A stretch of 41,958 nt of DNA from CAYSZB01 sp964435475 (lineage in GTDB: Bacteria > Chloroflexota > Anaerolineae > Anaerolineales > Anaerolineaceae), in the NCBI GenBank assembly GCA_964435475.1, contig CAYSZB010000016.1:1-41958 (forward strand). Reading direction: 5' to 3'. Within the stretch, counting starts at the first letter, position 1. The number at the start of each line of letters is the position of its first letter. The translations under genes and the position numbers were made by a program. This document shows, piece by piece, positions 8,949 through 18,062 of this stretch. The notes under the pieces are model-generated. The model made no database searches. It was not told the DNA's origin and saw nothing but the letters and a program-made list of their open reading frames with translations.

Positions 8949-9878
8949 ATGAAAAAAATAAATTCTGCCCGTTTAAAAAGGTTTTTCCTGGGAAGCCGCA
9001 CAACATATGGCTTAATCTTTAACGTTATTCTCTACATGTTATTGATCGCCATCGGTTTTGTCTACCTTTACCCACTGTTATTCATGTTCGTAACCAGCAT
9101 GAAAAGCGCCCCTGACTTGTTGAATCCCATGGTCCAGTGGGTGCCAACCGAGATATATTTCGGCAATTATGTCAAAGCATTCAGGGTCCTGGATTACCCC
9201 ACAACCTTGTTGGCGTCCATCCTGATCAGCTTTGTACCATCGGTGGTCCAGGCAGCAGTATGTTCAGTGATCGGGTATGGCCTGGCACGATACCGTTTCT
9301 GGGGCAAGAATTTCATGTTCATGCTGATCCTTGCCACATTCATCATCCCAGCTCAAACCACCATCATCCCACAAATGCTGACCTATAAGAACCTGGGGCT
9401 GCTTGGAAATATCCTCTCACTTATCCTGCCTGCGCTTATGGGGCAGGGTTTCCGCAGCGCGATATTCATACTGATCTTTTACCAGACCTTCCTATCATTA
9501 CCCAAGGTACTGGAGGAAGCAGCCCGGCTGGATGGGGCTGGTGACCTCAAGATCTTTATACAGGTTGCCCTGCCGGCCGCCATCCCTTCATTCATTATTG
9601 CGATCATATTCTCAACCGTGTGGTATTGGAATGAAACCTACCTGACAGTGGTGTTCCTGGAAGGTGGCATCCAGTCCCTGCCGATGCAGCTGTCCAAATT
9701 TGTCCAGGCTTATGAGAACCTTTATCCGCCAGGAATGGTCAATATCTTCGACCGCTTGAATGAAGCTGTGAAGTTGGCTGGCACATTCCTGAACATCCTG
9801 CCTTTACTACTGATGTACTTCATCCTGCAGAAGTGGTTTGTTGAATCAGTGGAGAGGTCCGGTATTACGGGTGAATAA
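8949..9878 (+). CDS. Carbohydrate ABC transporter permease, MalG type (pair 2)
   Basis: 309-aa CUT1-family permease, partner of the gene 16 bases upstream. It has a typical N-terminal segment with a first helix (LIFNVILYMLLIAIGFVYLY), a periplasmic loop, and the EAA loop LEEAARLDGAGDLKIFIQV. The ribosome site GGATAGGAAG precedes ATG 8949. Its 3' end overlaps the start of the GH144-like lipoprotein by 8 bases. No ATPase gene follows. Confidence 0.92.
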   Translation: MKKINSARLKRFFLGSRTTYGLIFNVILYMLLIAIGFVYLYPLLFMFVTSMKSAPDLLNPMVQWVPTEIYFGNYVKAFRVLDYPTTLLASILISFVPSVVQAAVCSVIGYGLARYRFWGKNFMFMLILATFIIPAQTTIIPQMLTYKNLGLLGNILSLILPALMGQGFRSAIFILIFYQTFLSLPKVLEEAARLDGAGDLKIFIQVALPAAIPSFIIAIIFSTVWYWNETYLTVVFLEGGIQSLPMQLSKFVQAYENLYPPGMVNIFDRLNEAVKLAGTFLNILPLLLMYFILQKWFVESVERSGITGE

Positions 9879-11283
9879 AGTTATCCTTTGGTTACTCATT
9901 GGCTCCCTGCTTCTCTCAGGCTGTTCATCTGGTGTAGTCCTTTATGATGATGAAGTCGATGTCAAAGAAGCAGTCGTAACTGATGCAATAGTATTGACGG
10001 ATGAAGCACCCACGCCAGATTTCGTGGTGGCGACTGAAGATCTCTACCCCGTGGAGAAAGCCGCCCAGGCTGAAATCACATATGACATCTCAACCGTCAT
10101 CGAATATGAGATGCGGAGCTCATTTAACTTCTTCTGGGAGCAAGCGAACACGGATGTGAACAGCCCCGGTTTCGGTCTTGTCCGTGACCGCTATCCTGGC
10201 GATGAATCCATCGCCAGCATCGCATCGGTCGGGTTTGCCCTGACTGCTTACCTGGTAGGAATAGAAAAAGGGTACATCACTTACCAGGAAGGATATGACC
10301 GCGTTTATGGCACCCTTGATACCTTGCTTGAGATGAAGCGAACCGAAGGTTTCTATTACCACTTTGTCGATATGAAAACTACTGAGAGGGCTTGGGGAAG
10401 CGAAGTATCCAATATTGATACAGCGATCTTAATGATGGGCGTGCTTTCAGCCGGCCAATACTTTGGGGGGGATATCCAGGTCAAAGCTGAACAACTTTAC
10501 AATGAAGTCAATTGGCCATGGTTTATTGATGAGAATGTTGACCAATTCTACATGTCATACCGACCGGAGAAGGGAAAGGGTTTTGAAGGTCATTGGGATT
10601 TTTATGCTGAACAATTGATGCTCTATGTCCTGGCAGCTGGATCTGATACCTACCCGATCGAGCCATCGACCTATTATGCATTCACCCGTCATTATGCCAA
10701 GTATGGTGGTGAACCATTCATCCACTCATGGTTTGGATCGATCTTTACCTACCAGTTCAGTCATGCCTGGATCGACTTCAGCAATTATGTAGACCAGGAT
10801 GGGGTTAACTGGTTTGACAACTCGGTTGAGGCGAGCTTATCCCAGGTGGCATTTGCCACCAATATGGATGACAAATACCAGACCATTGGGCCGAATGCCT
10901 GGGGTTTATCTGCCAGTGATGGTCCGAATGGGTACAACGGCCTGTATGGTGCCCCGCCCTCCGGGTTTGATAATAAAGCACACGAGGTCGATGACACCGT
11001 GCCCCCTTATGGTGCGATCGCTTCGGTTATCTTTGTGCCGGATGAATCCAGGCAAGCCATGCTTTATTATTATTCACTTGATGACCTGAAGGGCAAATAC
11101 GGCTTCAAGGATGCCTTCAATCTTACAGAAGATTGGTTTGCCAGTGATGTTATCGGCATTGATAAGGGAATATCCTTGTTGATGCTTTCGAACTATGAAA
11201 CCGGGCTGGTGCACCAGGTCATGATGGAAAATATCCACATACAAAAAGGCTTGGAACGCCTGCAAATCACACCAGTTGAATAA
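9871..11283 (+). CDS. GH144-like (PF10091, 'glucoamylase') lipoprotein
   Basis: The best start is GTG 9871, which gives a classic lipoprotein signal: a short basic start, a hydrophobic core and lipobox LLSGC with Cys18. The upstream TTG at 9838 would bury this signal. The mature protein is about 450 aa and belongs to the PF10091 (alpha/alpha)6-barrel family that includes GH144 endo-beta-1,2-glucanases. Shared blocks with the cytoplasmic homologue at 12289 include IASVGFALTAYL, SNIDTAILMMGVLSAGQYF, a FSHAWIDF segment and VIGIDKGISLLMLSNYETG. As a surface lipoprotein it would make the first cuts in an external polymer. Substrate is inference from family. It overlaps the upstream permease by 8 bases. 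Confidence 0.85.
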   Translation: MNKVILWLLIGSLLLSGCSSGVVLYDDEVDVKEAVVTDAIVLTDEAPTPDFVVATEDLYPVEKAAQAEITYDISTVIEYEMRSSFNFFWEQANTDVNSPGFGLVRDRYPGDESIASIASVGFALTAYLVGIEKGYITYQEGYDRVYGTLDTLLEMKRTEGFYYHFVDMKTTERAWGSEVSNIDTAILMMGVLSAGQYFGGDIQVKAEQLYNEVNWPWFIDENVDQFYMSYRPEKGKGFEGHWDFYAEQLMLYVLAAGSDTYPIEPSTYYAFTRHYAKYGGEPFIHSWFGSIFTYQFSHAWIDFSNYVDQDGVNWFDNSVEASLSQVAFATNMDDKYQTIGPNAWGLSASDGPNGYNGLYGAPPSGFDNKAHEVDDTVPPYGAIASVIFVPDESRQAMLYYYSLDDLKGKYGFKDAFNLTEDWFASDVIGIDKGISLLMLSNYETGLVHQVMMENIHIQKGLERLQITPVE

Positions 11284-11292
11284 AAGGGTTAT

Positions 11293-12288
11293 ATGATCAC
11301 CATTAAAGATGTCGCCAGGCACGCCGGCGTCAGTATCACCACAACTTCTTACGCCCTGAACGGAAAAGGCATGATCAGTGAATCCACGCGCAAACGTGTG
11401 CTGGAATCGGCTGAGTCTCTTAACTATCACCCCAACGCCTTTGCGAGGAATCTTAAAAAGCAGAAAACCCTCACCATTGGCGTGTTCATTTCCCGCTTTG
11501 GCGGTTCATTTTATGAGGATATCCTTGAAGGTATCCACAGTGTCATTCTTCAGACTGATTATGAGTTGCTGGTCTGCCCTGAAACTCATACGACCCATAA
11601 AATCCTTACTCAGCGCCAGGTCGATGGTGCCATCATCTTTGATTCAAAGATCAATAGTGGAATGATCTTAAGACTAGTGTCAGATTCCTTTCCCATTGTC
11701 TGCCTGGATCGTAACCTGATTGCCGATCGTTTACTTTCGCTTTTGGTTGATAATCAACATGGTGCCATGGAAGTCTTCGATCACCTGTATAACCAGGGTG
11801 CCCGAAAGTTTGCTTATTTAGCCGGTGCTGTTGATTCACAGGATAACACTGAACGCATGCGTGCCTTTACAAACCAGGCATCAAAACACAGCCTGGATGT
11901 CACCTGCCATCAAGGCAACTTTACTGAGGATTCAGGCTATGCTGTTGGTGAGAAGCTTATTTTGCAAAGAGAATTGCCTGAGGCTATATTATGTGCCAAT
12001 GACCAGATGGCTATCGGTTTTATGCGTGCCCTGAAAGAACATAGTATACAAGCCCCGAATGATATTTTAGTGGTTGGATTTGATGATATCCCCCTTTCAC
12101 GTTACATGCAGCCTTCTTTGACCACAGTCAGCGCTTCCCGTCATGCATGGGGCGCTGAGGCTGCCACCCAATTGATCGGATACCTGGTGCATGGGACACC
12201 ATTTCGTTCATCCCGCATTCCAGTCCAGTTGATCCAACGTGAATCCTCTTCCCGAAACCACAAAAACCACAAGGCGAGACTTGATTAA
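11293..12288 (+). CDS. LacI-family transcriptional regulator
   Basis: 331-aa regulator. The N-terminal helix-turn-helix is ITIKDVARHAGVSITTTSYA, and a hinge segment follows near NAFARNLKKQKT. Residues from about 60 form a periplasmic-binding-protein-like effector domain ending in the usual DDIPLSRYMQPSLTTV segment. It probably senses an oligosaccharide or sugar made by the locus and represses the operon. It is embedded within the operon, 9 bases after the lipoprotein gene and directly abutting the next hydrolase, so it would be autoregulated. The recognition helix has Tyr where many family members have Arg (SYALN rather than SRVLN), so the operator may differ from the common CG-centred palindrome. 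The main operator would be upstream of the window. Confidence 0.93.
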   Translation: MITIKDVARHAGVSITTTSYALNGKGMISESTRKRVLESAESLNYHPNAFARNLKKQKTLTIGVFISRFGGSFYEDILEGIHSVILQTDYELLVCPETHTTHKILTQRQVDGAIIFDSKINSGMILRLVSDSFPIVCLDRNLIADRLLSLLVDNQHGAMEVFDHLYNQGARKFAYLAGAVDSQDNTERMRAFTNQASKHSLDVTCHQGNFTEDSGYAVGEKLILQRELPEAILCANDQMAIGFMRALKEHSIQAPNDILVVGFDDIPLSRYMQPSLTTVSASRHAWGAEAATQLIGYLVHGTPFRSSRIPVQLIQRESSSRNHKNHKARLD

Positions 12289-13524
12289 ATGGAATTGATC
12301 GACATTCTACATAAAGAGATCAAGGGTTCCTTTGATTTCTTTATGGATTTCACCAACCTCGATGAGAACAGCCCGGCTTTTGGCCTGACTGTCGACTCGA
12401 CCAAGAAACCCGGTTTAGCCTCGATTGCTTCAGTTGGATTTGCCCTGACAGCCTGGGTGATTGCGGTTGAGCGCGGGTACCTGACACACGAAAGGGCGCT
12501 TGAGATCACAAGGGGTACCCTGCTTACTTTACTGGAGAATGCGCCGCACCACAGGGGCTTTTTTGCCCACTTCATGGATATACAGACATGTGAGCGCTCC
12601 AAAAAATGTGAGTATTCGACCATCGACACAGCCCTGTGCCTGAACGGTGTCATTACGGCGATGGCGTATTTTAAGGACACTGAAATTTCAGACCTGGGTC
12701 AGCAGTTGCTCGACCGGGTGGATTGGAATTTCCTGGTTTTTGAGAAGGAGGGACGAACCCTGTTTCGCATGGCATACAACCCGGGTCGGGGAGGGGATTA
12801 TGTCACCGGGGAACCGGGATTTATATACCACTGGTCCATGGCAGCCGAGCAGAAGATGATGTACCTCCAGGCAGCTGCTCGACTCGACCCAGACATCTCC
12901 CGCAAACTTTATCAAGGTTTCTCGCGGGATACCTGTGAATTTCAAGGTAAGCCGATCATTGTGAACCCGGGTGGCACCCTGTTTGTCTACCTGTTCAGTG
13001 AAGCATGGATGGACTTTGGACGCTACCTGGACCCGGATGGCATCGACTGGTTCAATAACACGCGCCTGGCAGCGCTGGCCAACCGTGAGTTCTGCATCCG
13101 GCAGTCAGCCAATTGCCGTAGCTACCATGCCAATTCATGGGGATCAAGCGCCGGGGACAGTCCCTGGGGCTATGATGTGTCAGGTTTTGAACCCTGCCTG
13201 GTCAAACCGCATCACAATGGAACAGTGTCCATATACAGCGCTTTGGCAACCCTGCCATTCACCCCCGAGTTCACACCCGGGATGATCGAATATTTGCACG
13301 TCAATCATCCCCAAACCTGGGGCAGGTATGGATTTTATGATGCTTACAACCTGGATGTTAACCCACCGTGGTACAGCCAGGCGATCTACGGCATTGACAA
13401 AGGATGTTCGATGATCATGATCGAAAACTACCTCAGCAGGCTGGTCTGGGATACATATACCAACAGCCCCATCATTCAAAACGCTTTGGATGTGCTGGGA
13501 TTTAAAGAACGCGAAGGAGAATAA
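12289..13524 (+). CDS. Cytoplasmic GH144-like (PF10091) glycoside hydrolase
   Basis: 411-aa homologue of the lipoprotein at 9871 but without any signal peptide, so it should act in the cytoplasm on imported oligosaccharides. Matching blocks are ENSPAFGLTVDST, SIASVGFALTAWVIAVERGY, EYSTIDTALCLNGVITAMAY and YGIDKGCSMIMIENYLSRLV. The ATG starts immediately after the LacI stop codon, and AAGGCGAG upstream may be the ribosome site. It may be a second endo- or exo-acting glucan hydrolase or a transglycosylase. The family contains beta-1,2-glucan-active enzymes, but the activity of this member cannot be read from sequence alone. Confidence 0.85.
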   Translation: MELIDILHKEIKGSFDFFMDFTNLDENSPAFGLTVDSTKKPGLASIASVGFALTAWVIAVERGYLTHERALEITRGTLLTLLENAPHHRGFFAHFMDIQTCERSKKCEYSTIDTALCLNGVITAMAYFKDTEISDLGQQLLDRVDWNFLVFEKEGRTLFRMAYNPGRGGDYVTGEPGFIYHWSMAAEQKMMYLQAAARLDPDISRKLYQGFSRDTCEFQGKPIIVNPGGTLFVYLFSEAWMDFGRYLDPDGIDWFNNTRLAALANREFCIRQSANCRSYHANSWGSSAGDSPWGYDVSGFEPCLVKPHHNGTVSIYSALATLPFTPEFTPGMIEYLHVNHPQTWGRYGFYDAYNLDVNPPWYSQAIYGIDKGCSMIMIENYLSRLVWDTYTNSPIIQNALDVLGFKEREGE

Positions 13525-13525
13525 T

Positions 13526-15841
13526 ATGAGCAAGTTTGAAGTTAAAGATGGCCACTTTTATATCGATGGCCAACCCCAGTTGATCCATGCGGCTGAATTC
13601 CATTATTACCGCACCCCTGTTGATGAATGGAAAAACCGGCTACAACTGATAAAAGGTGCCGGTTTCAATACCCTGGCAACCTACATTCCCTGGATCTGGC
13701 ATCAGCTTGAAGAAGGTATCACGGATTGTGATGGTCATTCCCACCCGATGCGCAACCTGGCTGGCTTCCTGGATATGGCAGCTGATATGGGTTTCTGGTT
13801 GATCGCCCGGCCTGGTCCCTATATCATGGCAGAGTCCATCAATGAAGGCATTCCACCCTGGGTTTTTACCAATTATCCTGATGCTGCTTTCATCAGCCAG
13901 GACGGCAAGACGCAGAATGTCGTCTCGTACCTGCACCCCGACTTTCTCAAAGCGGTTAAACCCTGGTATAAAGCCATCTTTGAGGTGCTTACACCCCGCC
14001 AGGTCACCCGTGGAGGACGCATCCTTATTGTTCAACTCGACAATGAGATGGGCATGATCCAGTGGGTGCGAAACATCATGGATATCAACCCCGACACGAT
14101 TGCCCGATTTGCGGTGTACCTGAGATTAAAGTACAGTTCCTCACTTTCGCAACGTTATCCTGGCATTGACCTGGAAGCTTTCCTGGTCAACGAGATCAGG
14201 CAACCCGGTGACCAGTACGGTTTAAAGATTGTGGAAGACTACCGTTATTTCTACCGTGGATACCTGCGTGAATATGCCACCTTCCTTTGGGACGAAGCCA
14301 GGCTCAATGGCTTGGAGGTACCCCCGGTGACAAACATCCACGGCTTTGCGAATGGTGGAAAGACCTTTGCCATTGGCATCTCGCAACTCATCGACATCAT
14401 GCGCCTGCCGGGGATGTTAAGCGCTACAGATGTTTATCCCGGCATCATTGGTGAGGGCAATTTCCACGAACTCATCATGGTCAATGAGATGACCAAAGTC
14501 CTGGACGAGACAGAGCAGCCGCTCTTCTCAATGGAATTTCAATGCGGTGGCAATGATGACCACAGCAACATGCAATCTTCGTTCTACGACCTGCATACAC
14601 GATTGTGCATATCCAACGGCATGCGCGGGATCAACCATTATCTCTTCACTGGTGGCGAAAATGATCCGGTGCTCAGCCCGACTAAACGTCACGATTGGGG
14701 TCCACCGATCCGCAAGGACGGCACTGTCAGAAGGCATTACCACCGTTACCCCAAACTTTCCCGTGTTTTGAATTCCTACGGCACCGATCTGGTGCTGGCT
14801 GAACCTCAAACAGTCACCACCATTGGATTCCTGCTTGACCAGTATATGACCGAAGTCAACAACACGATCTCCAGGAAGGTAACCGATCTCATCACCCACC
14901 AGCGCAATGATATCCAGTTCGACTTCCTTGCCCGTGGATTGGCGCTCTCCCATCGACCATTCAGCGCCATTGACCTGGATAATACACCCCTTGACCCACA
15001 ACAGACACCACTGCTGTGGGTAATGATGGACAAGCAATGTGCTGCACCTACCCAGCAGAAATTGGTGGACTTTCTCAACCAGGGGGGCAAGCTGATTCTT
15101 GTCGGAAGAATCTGTGTTGAGGATTTCGACCATATTCCATGCACGATACTAAAAGATGCCCTTGGTATCTCTGAAGTCAGGACTTTTGAGCCATTTGTCT
15201 CGCATGACATCATCATTCTTAACCACAAAGATGTGCCGGTCTCCTTCCTCGAGACCTACAAAGGCAATTTTGATGAAGTCCTTGCCTTCACGCCCGAAGG
15301 AGAGTGGGTGGGCTTCTTCAAACAGGTTGGCCAGGGTCAAGCCATCATGATAGGCTCATCCCTGACCGCTCACAAGTTGCAGGACCTTGACATTCTGCAT
15401 CAATTCGGCTTGAAAATGGGCTGCCGACCACTCTTCACACTCGACGAGTGGTTGGATGTGCGCATCAGCCGGGGTAAAAAAGGGAATTTCCTTTTTGTTG
15501 CCAATTACCAGGATGACCCGGTATCAACACGAATCATCTATGATGGTCTGACGCTTTTTGATGGCTACCCGGTAAGCCTCCCGGCACGGCGGGGTATGAT
15601 CCTGCCTATCCAATGGCAGATTAGTGAGGGGATAACTCTGGATTACGCCACCTGTGAGGTAACAGAGGTCAGCGATCAAGGCTTTGAACTCATCATCAAG
15701 ACCCAGGAGCCAGAATTTGATGCCCAGTTGACCCTGACCGGCTACAGCTGTGAGCAGGGCAGCTCAACCACCATGCCCGATGGCCGAACCCGGGTTATTC
15801 TGCATGTTATAGACGGGATGATCGTGCTGCATAAGGGCTGA
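13526..15841 (+). CDS. GH35 family glycoside hydrolase (beta-galactosidase-like)
   Basis: 771-aa enzyme. The start is ATG 13526, preceded by GAAGGAGA and one base after the stop of the upstream gene; an in-frame upstream ATG at 13490 lies inside that gene and is not used. No signal peptide, so cytoplasmic. GH35 features are YIPWIWHQLEEG, the ARPGPYIMAESINEGIPPWV stretch, the probable acid/base Glu174 in VQLDNEMG, and the probable nucleophile Glu337 in FSMEFQCGG. The remaining half is beta-rich accessory domains, including one with an amidotransferase-like fold pattern (LLWVMMDKQ...GGKLILVGR). It would remove terminal beta-linked galactose or a related sugar. Linkage is not predictable. Last gene of the main operon. 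Confidence 0.88.
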   Translation: MSKFEVKDGHFYIDGQPQLIHAAEFHYYRTPVDEWKNRLQLIKGAGFNTLATYIPWIWHQLEEGITDCDGHSHPMRNLAGFLDMAADMGFWLIARPGPYIMAESINEGIPPWVFTNYPDAAFISQDGKTQNVVSYLHPDFLKAVKPWYKAIFEVLTPRQVTRGGRILIVQLDNEMGMIQWVRNIMDINPDTIARFAVYLRLKYSSSLSQRYPGIDLEAFLVNEIRQPGDQYGLKIVEDYRYFYRGYLREYATFLWDEARLNGLEVPPVTNIHGFANGGKTFAIGISQLIDIMRLPGMLSATDVYPGIIGEGNFHELIMVNEMTKVLDETEQPLFSMEFQCGGNDDHSNMQSSFYDLHTRLCISNGMRGINHYLFTGGENDPVLSPTKRHDWGPPIRKDGTVRRHYHRYPKLSRVLNSYGTDLVLAEPQTVTTIGFLLDQYMTEVNNTISRKVTDLITHQRNDIQFDFLARGLALSHRPFSAIDLDNTPLDPQQTPLLWVMMDKQCAAPTQQKLVDFLNQGGKLILVGRICVEDFDHIPCTILKDALGISEVRTFEPFVSHDIIILNHKDVPVSFLETYKGNFDEVLAFTPEGEWVGFFKQVGQGQAIMIGSSLTAHKLQDLDILHQFGLKMGCRPLFTLDEWLDVRISRGKKGNFLFVANYQDDPVSTRIIYDGLTLFDGYPVSLPARRGMILPIQWQISEGITLDYATCEVTEVSDQGFELIIKTQEPEFDAQLTLTGYSCEQGSSTTMPDGRTRVILHVIDGMIVLHKG

Positions 15842-15889
15842 ACCACTGATCGGGGAAGTTAAAACCCAAATTCGGTTTAGCCCTGATGA

Positions 15890-15895
15890 TATAAT
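15890..15895 (+). promoter_or_regulatory. Candidate -10 element of a promoter for the GH3 gene
   Basis: A perfect TATAAT sits in the 115-base space between GH35 and GH3, 61 bases before the GH3 ATG. No good -35 box is visible at the usual distance. The 12 bases TATAATCGTGAT recur exactly at 29190, before a lipoprotein gene, which supports promoter function. GH3 may therefore be transcribed separately from the operon upstream. Confidence 0.55.
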
Positions 15896-15924
15896 CGTGA
15901 TCCTGCGCCCGGAAAGTGCAGGAA

Positions 15925-15938
15925 CTTTGTAAACAAAG
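15925..15938 (+). promoter_or_regulatory. Short palindrome downstream of the GH3 promoter, possible operator
   Basis: CTTTGT-AA-ACAAAG is an inverted repeat with 6-base arms. It lies about 30 bases after the -10 box and just before the GH3 ribosome site. The position fits a repressor site for the LacI protein encoded at 11293, but the sequence lacks the usual central CG. Tentative. Confidence 0.25.
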
Positions 15939-15956
15939 CGTGGAGAAATTAATTTC

Positions 15957-18062
15957 ATGACCAATACAGAACCTTTTATTCACAACCTGCTCTCACAGAT
16001 GACTCTTGAGGAAAAGATCGGCCAATTAAACCAGGGCAGTGGCGAACCGGAGACCGCTGACCAGATCCGCCAGGGACTTGTCAGTTCTGTGATCGATGGC
16101 GCGGGACCCCTTTCCGGGCAGGAATATGCTTCTGCCACCTCGGTCGAGCAGCGCAATGCTGTCCAGCGCATGGCACTAGAATCACGCCTCAAGATCCCCT
16201 TGATCATTGGTCGCGACATCATCCACGGTTACCGCACCACCTTTCCCATACCTTTGGGAATGGCGGCATCCTTTGACCCTGAACTGCTTGAAGCCACATC
16301 GGCTGTAGCTGCCCGTGAAACGGCTGCTGATGGCATCAAGTGGACCTTTGCACCAATGCTGGATATTGCCCGCGATCCGCGCTGGGGCCGGGTCGCTGAG
16401 GGCAACGGAGAGGATCCCTTCCTGGGCTCGCTAATGGCAGCTGCAGCGGTGCGCGGTTTCCAGGGCTCTGACCCTGGTGATCCAAACCATATTGTCGCCT
16501 GTGCCAAGCATTATGTCGGATATGGATCGGCTGAAGGCGGGCGTGATTATGAAAATGGCGAGATCTCTGAACCCACCCTGCGCGATATCTACCTGCCGCC
16601 ATTCGAAAGCGCTGTCAAAGCAGGTGTGGGCACCGTGATGTCCGCTTTTGTTGACCTGAATGGCATCCCTGCCACAGCCAATCGGCATCTCCTCACAGAT
16701 GTTCTGCGGGGTGATATGGGTTTTGATGGTTTTGTCATCTCGGACATGACCTCTGTGACCGAGTTGATCGATCATGGTGTGGCTGAGGATGAGGCAGACG
16801 CTGCCAGGCTTGCCCTGCATGCCGGCGTGGATATTGATATGGTCAGTGGCGCTTACATGAACACCCTGGCTGCCAACCTGCAATCCGGTCGCACTTCACT
16901 CGATGAGATCGACCAGGCTGTTTTACGGGTTCTGCGTATTAAACATCGTGCCGGGCTATTTGAAAACCCCCTGACCGACCCGGAACGGTTCTCCCGTGAA
17001 GCACTCACACCAGCATCGCGTCAACTGGCACGCGACGCGGCTGCGCGTTCGATGGTGCTCCTCAAGAACAAGGACAACATCCTGCCATTAAAGGGTTTTC
17101 GCAAGGTTCTATTTGCAGGTAACTTCGTGCATGCACGTGAGGAATTGGGTGGATGTTGGGGTGGTGACCTTCGACCTGCAAATATTACCCCCCTGGATGA
17201 AGCCATTCGACAGGTTGCTCCAAAAGATGTTGAGTTGCGCTTTGCTGCGGACTTTGATAGCGCGATGTTCGAAGGGTTTGATGCTGATGCAGTTGTTTTG
17301 TTGCTGGGTGAGCATCCACGCCGCTCGGGTGAGAACAATAACCTGGCTGACCTGGGACTTCCGCCAGGCCAGGCTGAGTTGGTGGATGCCTTTTTCAATA
17401 TGGGCAAACCGATCATCCTGGTTGTTTTTGCTGGACGACCTTTGGCTATTACGCGCCAGGCTGCCCAGGTGGATGGTTTGCTCTATGCCTGGCACCCCGG
17501 TACTGAAGGCGGTGCTGCGCTGGGTGAGTTGCTGTTTGGTCAGCATTCCCCAACTGCACGCCTTCCGATCTCCTTCCCGCGTGCCATTGGGCAGGTACCC
17601 ATTTATTACAATCATAAAAATTCCGGTCGGCCTTTGGGCAGTAAATGGTGGTTCAAATCACGCTATATAGATCTACCAACGTCACCCCTCTTCCCGTTTG
17701 GTTACGGCCTCAGCTACACCAGTTTTGCCTATACTGATCTCCATCTCAGCCAGGCGAACCTGCGTGGCAGCCTGTCTCTCTCGGCAGTAGTGACCAATAT
17801 CGGGGCAAATCCCGGCAGTGAACTTGCCCAACTATATGTGCGTGACCTGGTCGGGTCGCTTACCCGACCTATACGCGAACTGAAAGGATTCCAGCGCATC
17901 ACCCTGCAACCTGGGGAAAGTCAGCGTGTATCCTTTACATTGAACGAAGAGATGCTTGCCTTCACCCGATCCGATGGATCCAAAGGGGTCGAGCCTGGTC
18001 GGTATCATGTCTGGATCGCCCCGGATAGTGTTTCCGGATTGCAAGGGGAATTCAGTATCTAA
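15957..18062 (+). CDS. GH3 family beta-glucosidase-like hydrolase
   Basis: 701-aa enzyme without signal peptide. Domain order is an N-terminal TIM barrel, then an alpha/beta sandwich, then a C-terminal fibronectin-III-like domain (from about residue 580, ending in HVWIAPDS). Family 3 signatures are FAPMLDIARDPRWGR, CAKHYVGYGSAEGGRDY and the nucleophile segment VISDM with Asp263. The usual SDW is SDM here. It would release terminal beta-glucose from oligosaccharides in the cytoplasm. In known beta-1,2-glucan loci a GH3 enzyme acts on sophorose and related oligomers, but GH3 is too broad to assign a linkage. It lies 115 bases after GH35 behind a candidate promoter. A GTGGAG motif upstream is a weak ribosome site. 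Confidence 0.93.
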   Translation: MTNTEPFIHNLLSQMTLEEKIGQLNQGSGEPETADQIRQGLVSSVIDGAGPLSGQEYASATSVEQRNAVQRMALESRLKIPLIIGRDIIHGYRTTFPIPLGMAASFDPELLEATSAVAARETAADGIKWTFAPMLDIARDPRWGRVAEGNGEDPFLGSLMAAAAVRGFQGSDPGDPNHIVACAKHYVGYGSAEGGRDYENGEISEPTLRDIYLPPFESAVKAGVGTVMSAFVDLNGIPATANRHLLTDVLRGDMGFDGFVISDMTSVTELIDHGVAEDEADAARLALHAGVDIDMVSGAYMNTLAANLQSGRTSLDEIDQAVLRVLRIKHRAGLFENPLTDPERFSREALTPASRQLARDAAARSMVLLKNKDNILPLKGFRKVLFAGNFVHAREELGGCWGGDLRPANITPLDEAIRQVAPKDVELRFAADFDSAMFEGFDADAVVLLLGEHPRRSGENNNLADLGLPPGQAELVDAFFNMGKPIILVVFAGRPLAITRQAAQVDGLLYAWHPGTEGGAALGELLFGQHSPTARLPISFPRAIGQVPIYYNHKNSGRPLGSKWWFKSRYIDLPTSPLFPFGYGLSYTSFAYTDLHLSQANLRGSLSLSAVVTNIGANPGSELAQLYVRDLVGSLTRPIRELKGFQRITLQPGESQRVSFTLNEEMLAFTRSDGSKGVEPGRYHVWIAPDSVSGLQGEFSI

